The notes beneath the pieces are model-generated. The model had not been told where the DNA came from. It saw only the letters and a program-made list of their open reading frames with translations, and did no database searches. From Erysipelotrichaceae bacterium (lineage in GTDB: Bacteria > Bacillota_I > Bacilli_A > RFN20 > CAG-826): a DNA stretch of 64,000 nucleotides. How positions within the stretch are numbered: the first letter of the stretch is position 1; the number at the start of each line of letters is the position of its first letter. Position numbers and translations under genes: made by a program. Below are positions 1-10,300 of this stretch, in pieces. Location: positions 1 to 64,000 of the forward strand of contig SVBE01000004.1 of the NCBI GenBank assembly GCA_015059065.1, given 5' to 3'.

Positions 1-96
1 AAAGCCTCGTTCCTCACATTATGCGTGTACGCGAGACTTATTTTTCCGAAGAGTTGCAATTAATTATTCAATTAACAAAAAATCTTTATATGCGTA

Positions 97-111
97 CGCG
101 CATAATGCGCG
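97..111. repeat. 15-bp palindrome at the left edge
   Basis: CGCGCAT-A-ATGCGCG is a perfect inverted repeat with a one-base centre. A related imperfect element (GCGT-GT-ACGC) lies at 23-32. The stretch 1-160 is otherwise without a convincing gene. It could be an operator for a gene outside the window or a weak hairpin downstream of the Toprim gene; nothing decides between these. Confidence 0.4.
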
Positions 112-160
112 AGATTGCTAATAATGATATAGGATTATATATAGAGAAAGATGGCCACTG

Positions 161-688
161 CTATTTTCTCTTAAGGTATTTATCTAAAATAAGTAAGATG
201 TTACTACAGCCTTTTTCTATTGTTTCTTTTGATAATTTGTTTATATCATAATTATTCACATTAGAACGAACAAATGATTTGGCTGCTTCTGTTTTATTCT
301 CAATCGCATCAGATTCAACATTTAAGAAAACATTCTCAACGTTTTTACACATCCAAATAAGATCATATTCATTAGTTGAACAATAATCAGATATATTCTT
401 ATTCGTTGACCCATCTTTAAAAGTTGTATCTGTTGAATCTAGATCAATCATATAGATTACTTTGCTTATTCCACCATCTATTCCATATATCTTTTTGTAG
501 TTATTAATCTTGCTTTTCACTTTCTTGTAGTTGGTCTTTCCACTTAAAAATATATTCTGTCTAGATACCTGTGAATAATTGTCATTTTCATACTTATAAA
601 AATGATTAATTAAATCAGTAAGATAAATATTATCTGACTTATCATTACCATCACTTTCTAAAACAAATATCAGCGTTAGCGGCACCAT
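161..688 (-). CDS. Toprim-like protein, RloB/AriB-type defence partner
   Basis: The protein has 175 residues if it starts at the ATG at 688, a few bases past the TGA of the ATPase gene (690-692); a longer frame reading back into the ATPase gene is unlikely. It begins with a hydrophobic strand ending in Glu11 (LIFVLES), has an Asp-Leu-Asp pair at residues 82-84 after another strand (KVIYMIDLD), and a KNVENVF segment near 115-121. A Glu on strand 1 and a DxD on a later strand is the layout of Toprim nucleases of the OLD, DUF4435 (AriB) and RloB groups. Known family biology: such proteins partner AAA15 ATPases in anti-phage defence. At 175 residues it is on the short side. The pairing and the fold are inferred from motifs only; the exact family is open. 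Confidence 0.6.
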   Translation of the reverse strand: MVPLTLIFVLESDGNDKSDNIYLTDLINHFYKYENDNYSQVSRQNIFLSGKTNYKKVKSKINNYKKIYGIDGGISKVIYMIDLDSTDTTFKDGSTNKNISDYCSTNEYDLIWMCKNVENVFLNVESDAIENKTEAAKSFVRSNVNNYDINKLSKETIEKGCSNILLILDKYLKRK

Positions 689-689
689 A

Positions 690-2021
690 TCATTCACCGA
701 ATACCTTAACAAAGTCGGCAGCGTCAATATTAAATGGGCAGTTCTTAATCGCTCCGCCCCTATATAAATTGACAACCGAATAATTACCGTTTCTTGTCCA
801 AGATGTGATTTCCCCATCATTGATAAAATCAATTGCATGTTTTAATTTATATTCGCTTAATAATTCCATTGGTCCCAAATTATGAGTGGTGAATATTAAT
901 TGCCCACTCGTATAATTAAGGAAATATTCAACCAATTTGCATAAATAAACATCATGGATATTAGAATCAAATTCATCAATAAAAGATATTCCTCCACTAT
1001 CGATAGAATTCAAATACGGATATAACCTAAAGAGCTTCTTCACCCCACTGCTTTCGTATTCAATAGAAACACTGCTACCGTTTTTATACACCAATACCTT
1101 TTTGCACATAATAGTCCCACGATTAACACTCTCTTCAATATCAATCGTCTCTAATTCTGGTTTAAATATCTTAATAAATGACGCAACTTTATTAATCTCT
1201 TTACGATATTGATCAATTTTGTTTGCATCAACTTCATCAACTTCTTTATCAAATACAAAGCGTGAAGTACTTATCGCTTCGTCGATATTGTCTTTTAATT
1301 TATCTGAATACGACATTGCTTTCGCAAGAGTCACTTGATGAATATCACTATTATCTAAAAAGACATTGATTGAATAGGCAAATAACAACACTTGTAAACA
1401 AGCATAGTAAAATGAGAGTACTCCATCATCTTCTTCACCAGTTCTTTTAAAAGAAAAATATACAAATGGTAAAGAAGCACTATTTCTATTCAACATGTTC
1501 CTGCTATCTCTAATTATTTCGTCTTTATATTTGTTGATATATCGATGAAGAAATATTATTTCTCCACCCTTAGTTTCATATACTTTTGTTTCTTTATCAC
1601 TATAACCCCAAGATTCTTTCCCACACATATATAAAACTTCATGATCAATATATAAATCCTTATCTTTCAAAATATATTCAACGATGTGATGGAAAATAGT
1701 TGGTCCATTTTCTTTATCTATAGAAGCAAAATATAAATCCACTAATATCTTCTGTTTATTCTTATTAACAATTTCTTTAAAACTACCTATATAACTTTCC
1801 CCATATAAGTAATTCGCAGAAATACAACTATTTTTATATAAGTTTAAAGTGTGAGCAATTGCACTTTTACCTTCCCCATTAGTACCATATATTGATTTAA
1901 TAAACGGCTTATTAAAAACACCGCTATCAATAGTCTTGTTATAAAACTGCAATTCAATTGGTTTTTCCAAACATTTCATCCCATATGTCTTTAAACCCAA
2001 TAATATAAACCTTGTATCCAT
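690..2021 (-). CDS. AAA15-type ATP-binding protein, RloA/AriA-like
   Basis: This 443-residue soluble ATPase has a Walker A GTNGEGKS at about 46-53, a Walker B ISFIDEFD at about 345-352 and a switch histidine in FTTHN about 30 residues later. That spacing, with a long helical insertion between the two halves, is the ABC/SMC-like arrangement of AAA15/AAA21 proteins such as RloA, AriA of PARIS and AbiL-type proteins. The start is an ATG with GGAG 7 nt upstream. The downstream Toprim-like gene follows directly, so the two are translationally coupled. I infer a phage-sensing ATPase with a nuclease effector. It sits 104 bp beyond the end of the surface-protein operon and has a promoter candidate of its own. 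Confidence 0.7.
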   Translation of the reverse strand: MDTRFILLGLKTYGMKCLEKPIELQFYNKTIDSGVFNKPFIKSIYGTNGEGKSAIAHTLNLYKNSCISANYLYGESYIGSFKEIVNKNKQKILVDLYFASIDKENGPTIFHHIVEYILKDKDLYIDHEVLYMCGKESWGYSDKETKVYETKGGEIIFLHRYINKYKDEIIRDSRNMLNRNSASLPFVYFSFKRTGEEDDGVLSFYYACLQVLLFAYSINVFLDNSDIHQVTLAKAMSYSDKLKDNIDEAISTSRFVFDKEVDEVDANKIDQYRKEINKVASFIKIFKPELETIDIEESVNRGTIMCKKVLVYKNGSSVSIEYESSGVKKLFRLYPYLNSIDSGGISFIDEFDSNIHDVYLCKLVEYFLNYTSGQLIFTTHNLGPMELLSEYKLKHAIDFINDGEITSWTRNGNYSVVNLYRGGAIKNCPFNIDAADFVKVFGE

Positions 2022-2042
2022 ATCAATGCTCCATATATAAAA

Positions 2043-2071
2043 AGAATAACCAATTCTAATCAGTTATTCAA
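2043..2071 (-). promoter_or_regulatory. Promoter candidate for the ATPase/Toprim pair, overlapping an inverted repeat
   Basis: On the minus strand TTGAAT (2066-2071) is followed after 17 bp by TATTCT (2043-2048). The same bases carry an inverted repeat, GAATAAC (2044-2050) and GTTATTC (2063-2069), followed on the minus strand by a short T-run. The repeat could be a weak terminator for the operon ending at 2126 or an operator over this promoter. Confidence 0.4.
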
Positions 2072-2125
2072 GAAAATATACATTTTGTATGTTTTTGTGA
2101 TTATTGCATCAAAAGTGGCTCTATA

Positions 2126-2527
2126 CTAATACGTATCAGCAATACGCGTATAGGTTATTTCGTTCTCGTTTTTACGTGGCTCAGCAGTAAATACCCCATA
2201 AAATACATATCTTTTGCCTATTTTAACAAAAACAACTCTTTTATCATCACGCTTAACATTATCGACATCAACTGCGCCTTTGATATATTGTTCAACTATG
2301 GTCTCATCATCAATTATTTCGTTAAAATGTCTATTATTTGTTTCTCTATTTAAACTATGATGGCAAATGAGCCAAACCCCGTATCCTTCTGGTGTTGCAT
2401 TATCGCAATATAAGTTACGATTCTGTCTGCCATATTTTTCACAGCATTTGTGTGCATCTTTAAAATCACCCCATATAGCTAGGTAGATTTTTCTACTGTT
2501 AGTTCCCAATGTTTCTCCGCTGTTCAT
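2126..2527 (-). CDS. Hypothetical cytosolic protein, last gene of the surface operon
   Basis: I do not recognise this 133-residue protein. It has no signal peptide or membrane segment. It contains three cysteines (residues 28, 29 and 41), a WLICHH segment in the middle and a C-terminal beta-rich stretch (RVVFVKIGKRYVFYGVF) ending in ITYTRIADTY. The ATG overlaps the stop of the upstream exported-protein gene as TAATG, so translation is coupled to the surface operon, although a cytosolic protein is unlike its neighbours there. Being between that operon and the ATPase/Toprim pair, it could belong functionally to either; I cannot choose. Confidence 0.6.
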   Translation of the reverse strand: MNSGETLGTNSRKIYLAIWGDFKDAHKCCEKYGRQNRNLYCDNATPEGYGVWLICHHSLNRETNNRHFNEIIDDETIVEQYIKGAVDVDNVKRDDKRVVFVKIGKRYVFYGVFTAEPRKNENEITYTRIADTY

Positions 2528-3459
2528 TAACTCACCAAAATTGACGTAAGAGTTGTCTTAAGTCCATCAAAAACAGAATAATTTCCATATGTGCCATCTG
2601 CTTGATAATATTGATAGTCGCCATCTGTAGAAACATATGAAAATGCATCTGATTTATCCGGCATACCCATAAATATAGTGAAGAAAATATATTTATTTGT
2701 GGATGTTATTTCTCCCGCATCAGGTGTTGTTGTTCCTAATAATCGATAAGAAGAACTTGTTTGATTATCACCACTATAAGTAATTTTATCAGTTAGAGAA
2801 GAATTCAAAGAATTTGTTATAAAACCAGCTCCATCATTTGTGTTAGTCGCTACGCAATAACCATTGATAGCCATTAATAGATTGATAGGATAAGAAGTGC
2901 TGTTGCTGTTAACCCTTCTTTTAGTGCCAAAACTGTCACCTGTAATGCCATTCCCACCACTCCAGTCATAGTTAATATCCACTTTTGTTGTTGCCAAACT
3001 GGTTTCAATCATAAAGCTATAATAACAGCCTACACGCATCCTTGAAAAATCAAAGCAATTTGCAGCTGAAGCTTCTCCTGGAGTGCGATCACTAGAGTCT
3101 TTTTTAATTAGTCCCCAAGAACTCGAAGTAATACTTGTATAATCATCTATAGTACTTGTTTTAAACTGCGTTGGAGAAGTAGCGGTATTAACCAAGTTAG
3201 TTTTATTACCATAAGCAGCACCAGATTTAGAATAACCTGTATACTCACTTGTACCAGGATTACCATTACCTTTAAAGTAATAAAACTTGACCATATCAGG
3301 AGCAGAAACAGTAATTGTTGCTGAATCACCACTAGTTTCAATATTTACATCTGCTTGAGCTTGGAACCACGCAAAAGTACTAACACCTGCCGTAACTACA
3401 GCAAGAAGAGCTACAGATGTAGCGAAGATTAGTTCTATTTTCTTTCTTCTAACACTCAT
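2527..3459 (-). CDS. Exported surface protein with SipW-type signal peptide
   Basis: The protein has 310 residues from the ATG at 3459, which has AAGGG about 8 nt upstream; the longer frame to 3507 lacks such support. The N-terminus is a basic start, a hydrophobic core and the motif VSTFAWFQ at about 26-33, nearly identical to the one in the 2049-residue neighbour (VSTMAWFQ). This resembles the signal region of TasA/camelysin-type proteins cut by SipW-like signal peptidases. The rest is Ser/Thr/Gly/Asn-rich and predicted beta-sandwich, with no sortase motif or C-terminal anchor. I infer a secreted matrix or fibre component processed by the signal peptidase encoded at 13154-14026. It lies 10 bp after the GLUG gene. 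Confidence 0.65.
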   Translation of the reverse strand: MSVRRKKIELIFATSVALLAVVTAGVSTFAWFQAQADVNIETSGDSATITVSAPDMVKFYYFKGNGNPGTSEYTGYSKSGAAYGNKTNLVNTATSPTQFKTSTIDDYTSITSSSWGLIKKDSSDRTPGEASAANCFDFSRMRVGCYYSFMIETSLATTKVDINYDWSGGNGITGDSFGTKRRVNSNSTSYPINLLMAINGYCVATNTNDGAGFITNSLNSSLTDKITYSGDNQTSSSYRLLGTTTPDAGEITSTNKYIFFTIFMGMPDKSDAFSYVSTDGDYQYYQADGTYGNYSVFDGLKTTLTSILVS

Positions 3460-3469
3460 TTTATTACCC

Positions 3470-4300
3470 TTAATTATTTGCAACATCAAGTGCGACAGTT
3501 GTGTCATTTAAATATAATTTATTTGTTTTGTTTACCTGTAGAGGACTACCGCTATAAACATACACAGGTGAATAGCTAGGAGTGGATGAAATTGCTCCAA
3601 CAAAACCAACGTTAGTTGTACTACCACTACCAACTACTGCGCCATTAGTTGTTATTGTAGGTGAGCCAATTGTAATAATTTTCGCACGGAACTTATCAAA
3701 AGATGTTGTTCCACCATATATTGCAATATTTTGAACCGTTGAAGAATTATGTACACTACCAGCAACAATGCCGATATTAATCGCCCCGGAACCAGTATAT
3801 GAAACCGAAGGTCCGATCAGAACAAAATCACTAATAGCACCACTATTACCAACCTCGCCAAACATTCCAACATTAAGAGCGGTTGATGTCGCAACATTAA
3901 GTCCAGTAATAGCAAAATTATTACCATTAAATGTGCCTGTAAATGGATATGAAGCATTGCCTATTGGTTCCATCACTGATCCTTCATACTGGAATGATGT
4001 TCCTAAAGCGAAATAATAGGTTTGCCCTTTGAATGCACCACTATTTTGTAGTTTGGAGAAGTTTCTTAACTGATAAGAATTATTAATCAATAAAGGATGA
4101 CTGTTATCAACGCCAGTACCACCACCAAAATAATAAGCTAAATTTTGGAAATTATAGTCACTACTTTCCATTGAACCGAGTTGAATAACTTTTTCATCAT
4201 CTGGACTAACATAAGAAGCAGCATAGGTAATGCCCACACCTAAACCAACTGTCATAAATACGGAAGAGATGATTAGCAATGCCTTTGTTAATTTTTTCAT
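3470..4300 (-). CDS. Secreted GLUG-repeat protein
   Basis: The 276-residue protein starts at an ATG overlapping the TGA stop of the 2049-residue gene (ATGA), with AGGAG about 11 nt upstream. Residues 1-28 are a signal peptide (MKKLTKALLI start, GITYAAS cleavage region). Residues 70-200 match the GLUG pattern: LLINNSYQLRNFSKL, then YPFTGTFNGNNFAITGL, GMFGEVG, a strand and GIVAGSVHNSSTVQNI. GLUG repeats form beta-helical segments in bacterial adhesins and IgA-protease-like surface proteins (family knowledge). No cell-wall anchor is present. I infer an exported adhesin-like subunit working with the neighbouring large protein. Confidence 0.7.
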   Translation of the reverse strand: MKKLTKALLIISSVFMTVGLGVGITYAASYVSPDDEKVIQLGSMESSDYNFQNLAYYFGGGTGVDNSHPLLINNSYQLRNFSKLQNSGAFKGQTYYFALGTSFQYEGSVMEPIGNASYPFTGTFNGNNFAITGLNVATSTALNVGMFGEVGNSGAISDFVLIGPSVSYTGSGAINIGIVAGSVHNSSTVQNIAIYGGTTSFDKFRAKIITIGSPTITTNGAVVGSGSTTNVGFVGAISSTPSYSPVYVYSGSPLQVNKTNKLYLNDTTVALDVANN

Positions 4301-7300
4301 GCTGCAATAGTCTCCTGAGAAGAACAGCCAATAGTGATTGAAAATACATACGTACCAGATTGAACCATTGAAGCAATTGAGCTTGGTGTAACGGATATGC
4401 GTATACAAGTATATGTAGTAGTTGAAGCGGTAATGCTTCTAGTAAAGTCACTATATGTTCCACTAGTAATTAAGTGAAGGCCATCATATTCAGCGTCTGA
4501 ATCTATATCCCCATTCTTTATCTCAACATATGCTGAAACCGAGTTAACGGTGATATTGTATGTCAATGTTGCAGCGATCGAAGATGTATGCGCTAATTCA
4601 ACTTCAAAGACATATCCGTTAGTGGAATAAGCATCAAGAAGCGAGTAATCAAGGTTCGCACCAATAGAAATAACATTATCCGCATAAGAAGATGTAGAAG
4701 CCACAAGATTATTATTTCTGGTCCAAGACGCAGCATTACCTGTTTTGGTAATATGAATCTTTTCATTCGAATCAATATAAATTTGATATTCTCCAGAGAC
4801 TGTTATCTCCACAATACCGTTTGCACCAACAGAATAACCAGTTCCTGAAGTCGCATAGAAACTAGCTTGAGGTAATTGTCTTGATGCAGTAGCAATAGCG
4901 AATGTATCGTCAGCCATTAATGTAATACCAGTTCCATAATAAACTTCTGGATTAACATTATCTTCAGTATATTTACCAACATAACATGGAATATTGGAAG
5001 GGTTTCCTCCGAATGTCCATAGCTGTTCACTCTTATTTGTTGTGAAATCACAATCACGTATATCACTGCCAGGCATGCCTCTACCAATGAGATAATAAGG
5101 AACATTATGTTCGACGGCGACTGTTGCTGAAGGTCTATACACATCAATATGGACCACGTCATTATTCTTACCCAATGATATTGTCCATGTACCAGAGACA
5201 CTTACCTCAATATATGAATCGATACCATTTCCTTTGTACCATTCGCCAGATTCCCAGTCATTATCATAATCGTTATCGGTATTTGGTTGATCACCAATGC
5301 TGTTGATACTGCTAAAACCTCTTCGAGGAGTTGCTTGATAAACATAGAAATATTCCGTAAGTCTTTGAAGATTTTCACTATTTGGCGTGTTATGGTCAGT
5401 TTGGCCATCACTATGGACAAATCTATTTGAATGTGTTTCGACAATACGAATATATACTTTATTTTGATCGGAGGCCGTTATATAAATTGGTCCTTCTTGC
5501 GCCCTATAGGTGTTTGAAGATAATGTATGCATCATAGTTCTAGTCACATTAGTGGTAAAACCACTATCAGATGCAATCTCTAAATAAATACCAGCATACG
5601 CAGCGTGATCGAAACCGATATTAGTGTTTTCAGTGCAACTTGTAAAGCTAATCGTACTGTTAGCTGGATTGGTAGGAGTGAAAGTAAATCTTACTACTAC
5701 ATCCAAATCGACTCTACTTTCAACATTTGTATCAACATTTTTAAAGTATTGAATGTAATTTGTGGTTGCAGAATCATTATATAGATTGCTAAAACCATAC
5801 CATGTAGAAGTAGCTAAATCGTACACTTTGAATCTATCATCAATTTTCATTGTAAAAGATACATAATCAAGCACATTATTACCATCTGCGGTTGTTGATG
5901 ATTTTTGGTCAGCAGCATTAAAATCATGCCCATCTGCGTAGTTTCCAAACGCTTCTCCGTACCCTCTTAGTACAAAGTTATCAGAATCTAAAATAACTGA
6001 AATAGAAATGATTTGATGGGTATCGAGATTAAAGCCAATGGTGTAAACACCATGATACTTTGCCTTGATATAAGAAACTGTAGTATGATCTTCGTTTTCG
6101 AATGTATTTGATCCTTCAACAAAGTAAGACGAAAGTACTTCATCACATCCTGAAACATCGTTAACAGTGATTGATGGACTCGAAATATTAGGATATCCCC
6201 AGAAGCCGTCATAAATAACACCAGAATCAGCGGTTAAAACTTTTATACAAAATTCTTCATTTGCAGCCAAAGATATGTTTGTTTTCACATATTTATTGAC
6301 TGAATCATATGTTGTAGTATTGCCTTTTGCAGTTCCAGCAGCATTTTGAACGATAAACTGCGCCGGATATAATTCAACAGAATTGTTAACTATAGTACAA
6401 GAAGTTACCCCATCAGCTATTGTAAATGTGATATCAACTTTGCCTTGATAATCAGTGCTTAAATTATAAAAGTTATTGCTATTTAGGGAACTGTCCGAGA
6501 CAAAAGTAAAGTTTCTACTAAGAGTTGTGGAATTTGTTCCTCCTAAAACCTTCCACCCAGATGACTTACTGTCTCTAACATGGAACAACGTTCCACGTTG
6601 AGGGATAACAACATTAGTAATTGTGAAAGACAAACTATCTGATGTTGTACAAGTGTCTTGAGTAGCAATTCTTGTTCCGGATCCATTCACAACATAAAAC
6701 TGTGTAGCATCTATTGTATTCATGGTTATATTAATTGCTCCACTTGATAAAGTTAGAACAACGGTATATGTTCCTTTATACAAACACTTAATGTTGTTAT
6801 TGTTGGTTCCATCATCAACCAAATATACATTATTTGTCAGCATATCTGATTTCCAATAACTAGAGGTAGATGGCCTACATATATAAAATTCCGACGCTGC
6901 AACAAAAGATTGTGTTGTCCATGTAACTGTTGTTAAATCATTGCTATATACACCTGCCGTTGTTGTGGTTGTAGAACTTCCGTTATCATAACCGTCGGCG
7001 TCATACACTAAATTAATCGTTGCTGGATTATAGTAGACATATAAAGTATCAACGGTTCCAAGCTCCGTCCATACGTTAGCACTTGTACCATTTGCGTTAA
7101 TGTACTTTTTACCACCACCATTATAATTTGTGTAGTAACCTTCTAGAGTAAATCCTGTTTTTGACTCAGGCATAGCGACGGATGGCAATGCTTTTCCATA
7201 AGTCACAGTAACAGAGGTATCTCCGGTTTCTCCAATTAATCTATTCAATGAAATGACTTTTGTCCACTTAACATACCATGTGGTATTGTTAGAAAGATTT

Positions 7301-10300
7301 GGGGTTTCTGATTCATTACGTATATATGCCTTGTTACCACTTGTTCCATTTATTTTCGCAGTTCCAGTGAGGGCAGATGAAGCATAATATCCGGCAAAAT
7401 CATAACCAGTTTTTGTAGGTGTATCAATACCATTAGTTGATGTTCCCATTTTTTGAGAAACTGTACGCTCTGATGTATTTCCTTGCAAATAATAGCCTTG
7501 TTGTCCATTCTTAGCATAAATAGTTGTAGTTCCAACTCCATCTTCTAATGAAATGGTATACACTTTACCATCTTGTGAAAATGTAGCTGTAGCTGTTATA
7601 TCGCTCTCAACAATAGCACTATTTGACGATTTTGCCCACGAAGTGAAATCATAATGGTAATAATCAGTGTCGGAGATAGGCGCGGCTGTCAAAACAGTGC
7701 CACCTACTGTTAATTTATTTGAATTAGCACCTGTTCCAATAGAAATTGAAGTGCCATATGGTACATCAGTTAAAGAGTTCGTTTCTGTTCCTGTTCCATC
7801 TTTGACAGTGCCACAGGCCCCATTAACTTTTGTAATTGTTATTGTGTATGTTTGTGTGGTTCGTGAGAAAACAGCTTTAACAGTTAGATTAGCAGTAATA
7901 GTTCCACTACTTGCCAATTCATTCCCAGTAGAAACATCTATCCACCTAACAAATTCATAATCAAATTCTGCTGTATCTTGAGCAGGAGTAGCAGTTAAAG
8001 TTGTACTACCACCAACTGTTATAACGTTGGAAGATACAGTATAACCCGTCCCAGAGTTAATACCAGTAATATTGTTTCCAACAGTACCATAACCATCTGA
8101 GCCAGAATCAACGGACGCAGATAAAGTATATGTTGGAACAGCAGTCCATTTAGCAAATAGAGTTTTAGTAGCATCCGTAAAATCCCAATCCTTTGCAGAA
8201 GAACCATCAGCATTATAATATTGAGTCCCATTGCCACCAGTAGCTGTAAAATACCCTCCAAAAACAAAACCGGTTCTAGTTGGCATGGTAGCAGAAGGCA
8301 TAGCGGCATCAAAAGTAGCTGTTACATTACTAGATCCACCGGATCCACTTTGTTGATCCAAGGTAATTGTCGTGGTTATTGCAGTAAAAGAAATGCTTGA
8401 ATTGTTCCCAGATTGCCATAAATCAGAGTTGTTATCTTTGGTAAACATATTAATACCAATTGTAAAAGAATAACTACCACTCTTTTTAATTCTGATATTT
8501 GTCCCTTTTTTTGAAGTGTCGGCACCATTATCACGGCCAATAAAATATTCAGAAGATAAACTACTTTCATAACCAATCCACTTTTGGTCATCTGTCCCAC
8601 CACTATGATAGTAAACTTTTATTTCATCATTACGATATAACGTAGTTGTATAAGTAAATGTTTGGGCAGAGTTGTTTACCGTAAAAGCAAGATCATTTGA
8701 ACCCCAATAACTAACGCTATTAATCGAGCCTCTAAGAACTGGTGTCGACACTTTCGAAGCACCACTATCGCTATATTCCCAAATTGCAGAAGTATCATCA
8801 TAAGTGTTTAAAGCACTTGCTAAAAGCCAAAAATAATAAACACTAGTACTATCAGCTTTGACCTTTATATTACCTTCGGTACCTTCATCAAAAACTGATG
8901 AAAGTTGGGATCTATAGCCAAACCATGTATAATCATTACCCTGTTTGCCTCTTATTTTAAAACTTTTTCCGGCTGTTAATTTACAAAAGCCGCGCCAATG
9001 CGATCCTACTAATGATAATTCAGCTAAATCTCCCCAGACACCTGTGCCATTTTCGCCATAAACATAAACATTTGTAAGAGTTCTGTTTGCATTCCTTCTC
9101 GATTTCTTTTCAATATTGTTATTTTGGGTTCCGCTTGCCAAGTTTTGTTGTTGGACAGCAGTCCATTTTGCATATATTGTGCTATTTTGAGCAAATGTTC
9201 GAGAAAACTCGGATGCGACACTGGCGATTTTACCACTTTGATTAATAATCGGAGTACCACCACCATCTGGTTCAGTATAATACCCACCAAAAGTATATCC
9301 GGGCTTATTTGGGATACTAATTCCGCTAGAGGTTGTTGTCATCTGTTGAGCAATCGTAGCAGAGTCTAAATAAAAGCCAGCATTATATCTTTCATAAATC
9401 ATTCTAGTACCTGGTGAACTTGCACCTTGGTTGTCTAAAGTGATTTTGTAGACATAAGTGTATCTCGTTCTTCCATCAACCTCTTTACCGTCCCAAGAAG
9501 AGATATATATCTGTGAGTTTTCATTAAGTGCAATACAGTAGTACCCAAGCGAATTACATGTAATAGTTCCTTCGCTAAAACTGAAATAAGCGTCTTTATT
9601 TAATAAATTTGTTTCTTCCGCCGGGTTTGCCGCTGGTGTTGTTGATTGTGTATAGTTATTCATTGTTTCACCAGAAGCCAAATGTAAAACATCGCCTACT
9701 GATAGACGCAAGCCAGCAATATAACCCAAATCTCTAGCCCCGGACCATGCATTAACATACATCGGAATGCCATCAGCTAACGATGAATGGTTGTATAATG
9801 AAGAATTTTCATCAGTTGTAGTTCCGTATATATAGTAACCAGTTTCATTTCCGACTGCTTCGGCAGCTGTAACTTCACTATGTTCGTTAATCCAAATAGT
9901 ATTGTCGTTTCTGAAATAAATGTCATAGTAACCAGTTAGATTAGTAGCAACGATATGATCATAATCCCCTTTTGAACAAATCTGCTTAATAGGACATTTG
10001 TCATCAATAGAATCATATCCATAATAACTGTTAGACGTTGAATCATAGATGTTCCATTCACCGTCAAATTTAATATTTTGAAACAACGCGTTATCATCAA
10101 CATTAGCGGCATTAGAGTACATTTGTAATGTCTTTGTTTCATTACCTTGGGCGTTATATTGCCTAATAAAGTAATTTGTCGCAGTGTTGTTCTTACTGTG
10201 GTTATAACTTAAAGTGTTGCTTGAATCGGCTGTTGGAGTAGTTTGATAAGTATCGTCGTTTGGATGATCATTATTTTGATAAACAGTTGCTTCTGTTTGA

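Noticed and set aside
1..253. Open plus-strand frame from the window edge to 253 that could be the end of a gene
   Set aside because: Its last third is exactly antisense to the C-terminus of the Toprim-like protein, its start is inside the palindromic region, and no family resemblance is visible.
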